A DNA stretch of 45,638 bases from Dyella tabacisoli (GTDB lineage: Bacteria > Pseudomonadota > Gammaproteobacteria > Xanthomonadales > Rhodanobacteraceae), in NCBI RefSeq assembly GCF_003350925.1, contig NZ_KZ857178.1, positions 1-45,638 on the forward strand. Direction: 5' to 3'. Within the stretch, counting starts at the first letter, position 1. Each line of letters opens with the position of its first letter. The position numbers were made by a program, and so were the translations under genes. Of this stretch, positions 44,716 through 45,638 are shown one piece after another. Under the pieces are notes generated by a model. That model did not search any database, was not told where the DNA came from, and saw nothing but the letters and a program-made list of their open reading frames with translations.

Positions 44716-44904
44716 AGGTATTCCCCAGGATGAAAGGCAACGGGTGATAGCGCTACGCGGCATTGTTGCGCTGCAGCGACACGATATTGTCATACAGTCG
44801 TGGGTCTTGGTGAAAGCGTAAGTTTTTGCAGCCGGCTTTGCGACCGGGTAGATCGCCCTCATCTATGATCGAGTTCGCTTTCCCGCCATGGCGGGTCCAG
44901 ACCT

Positions 44905-45638
44905 ATGCCCCTGCAGCCATTTCATCCCGCCGTCACCGCGTGGTTTCGACACACCTTTCCGGCCCCCACCGCCGCGCAGGCGGCTGCCTGGCCATCCATA
45001 CGCAACGGCCAGCACAGCCTGATCGCCGCGCCTACCGGCTCGGGCAAAACGCTGACCGCCTTTCTCGCGGCTATCGACGCACTGATCTGCGAAGGCGTGG
45101 CCAATGGCGGCACCCTGCCGGACCGCACCACCGTGGTCTACGTGTCGCCGCTGAAGGCGTTATCCAACGATATCCGTATCAACCTGGAGGCCCCGCTGGC
45201 GGGCATTCGCGCCGAGCTGGAAAAACTCGGCCTGCCCGATGTGGATATCCGCACCGCCGTGCGCACCGGCGATACGCCGCAGTTGGAGCGCACCTTGATG
45301 CGCAAGCTGCCGCCGCACATCTTGGTGACCACCCCTGAATCGCTGTACATCCTGCTCGGCTCCGAGTCCGGCCGAAAAATGCTCGGCACCACGCGTACGG
45401 TGATCGTGGATGAAATTCACGCGCTTGCCGGCAACAAGCGCGGCGCGCATTTGACGCTGTCGCTGGAGCGGCTGGAATGTTTGTGCCAGAGACGCTTGCT
45501 GCGAATCGGCTTGTCGGCGACGCAGAAGCCGATTGAAGAGGTGGCGCGGTTTTTGGTTGGTGTGGGTGAAGATGCTGCGCTTACGCTTGCTCCTCCCCCT
45601 GCTAGCAGGGGGAGGCTGGGAGGGGGTCAAACCTCGCC
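44905..45638 (+). CDS. lhr: Lhr-type DEAD/DEAH helicase, N-terminal part (runs off window)
   Basis: The first ~245 codons of a superfamily 2 helicase of the Lhr group, with no stop before the window edge. Motifs in order: [11 protein letters not shown] (Q motif region), [16 protein letters not shown] (Walker A), [12 protein letters not shown] (Ia), [31 protein letters not shown] (DEIH, Walker B) and [18 protein letters not shown] (motif III). After VARFLVG the frame enters a REP-like palindrome at about 45589, encoding [16 protein letters not shown] instead of the expected Lhr sequence. This may be an in-frame insertion or may break the gene. Lhr helicases act in DNA and RNA repair. Confidence 0.85.
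   Translation, partial: MPLQPFHPAVTAWFRHTFPAPTAAQAAAWPSIRNGQHSLIAAPTGSGKTLTAFLAAIDALICEGVANGGTLPDRTTVVYVSPLKALSNDIRINLEAPLAGIRAELEKLGLPDVDIRTAVRTGDTPQLERTLMRKLPPHILVTTPESLYILLGSESGRKMLGTTRTVIVDEIHALAGNKRGAHLTLSLERLECLCQRRLLRIGLSATQKPIEEVARFLVGVGEDAALTLAPPPASRGRLGGGQTS
45589..45638. repeat. REP-like GC-rich palindrome inside helicase frame
   Basis: CTCCTCCCCCTGC-TAGC-AGGGGGAGG, followed by CTGGGAGGGGG and CAAACCTCGCC, nearly matches the first ~45 bases of the window. It lies inside the open reading frame of the Lhr-type gene and continues past the window edge. Confidence 0.8.

Overview
The window looks like a chromosomal segment of a high-GC gammaproteobacterium of the Lysobacterales (Xanthomonadales), most like Rhodanobacteraceae (Dyella, Luteibacter, Rhodanobacter). 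The signs are Xanthomonas-style TonB-dependent receptors beside secreted plant-wall hydrolases, LysR/ArsR-controlled accessory genes, tandem 'tail collar' (microcystin-dependent-protein-like) genes, and several families of GC-rich palindromic repeats. No tRNA, rRNA, CRISPR array or intact transposase was recognised.

Layout. (1) 0.4-14.4 kb: a xyloglucan-utilisation locus resembling the one known in Xanthomonas. On the minus strand, in transcription order, it has a TonB-dependent receptor, a GH74 endo-xyloglucanase, a CE20-type acetylesterase, a GH35 beta-galactosidase, a GH3 beta-glucosidase with a PA14 insert, and the broken 3' remnant of a GH31 alpha-xylosidase. The genes overlap by a base or a few bases or sit a few to 15 bases apart, so they look like one operon. 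A GH29 alpha-L-fucosidase is divergent (plus strand). It is followed by a more A/T-rich gene for a secreted protein with C-terminal propeller-like repeats. The inferred scheme is: GH74 cuts the polymer outside the cell, the receptor imports oligosaccharides, and the periplasmic esterase, fucosidase, galactosidase and glucosidase trim them. The alpha-xylosidase step is the one that is damaged.

(2) 16.9-20.6 kb: an ArsR regulator/SRPBCC pair with a perfect palindromic operator, TrmO, a short-chain dehydrogenase, a small unknown gene, a structured repeat, a gene remnant and another small unknown gene. (3) 20.6-29.2 kb: LysR/MFS divergent pair, OmpR-type two-component system, SAM methyltransferase, DinB-like protein, DUF2459 protein, a large inverted repeat, and an aldo/keto reductase divergent from a LysR regulator.

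(4) 29.3-38.9 kb: the most unusual block. A 2197-residue autotransporter with an all-Ig-like passenger, nine of whose domains form a DNA-level higher-order repeat, is divergent from a tandem trio of collar-domain proteins. The trio runs into a GNAT acetyltransferase gene, which converges on a small DUF6916-like gene. I infer a cell-surface module of unknown function. (5) 39.0-45.6 kb: pirin/LysR pair, small unknown gene, alpha/beta hydrolase, a second TonB-dependent receptor, and the start of an Lhr-type helicase whose frame runs into a palindromic repeat at the window edge.

Two repeat systems stand out. A ~240-bp element occurs twice in opposite orientation (169-415 and 19571-19803), and its stems differ in sequence between copies while staying base-paired. 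Short GC-rich palindromes (CCCCTGC-N-GCAGGGG cores) occur at many gene ends and supply the last codons of at least two reading frames.
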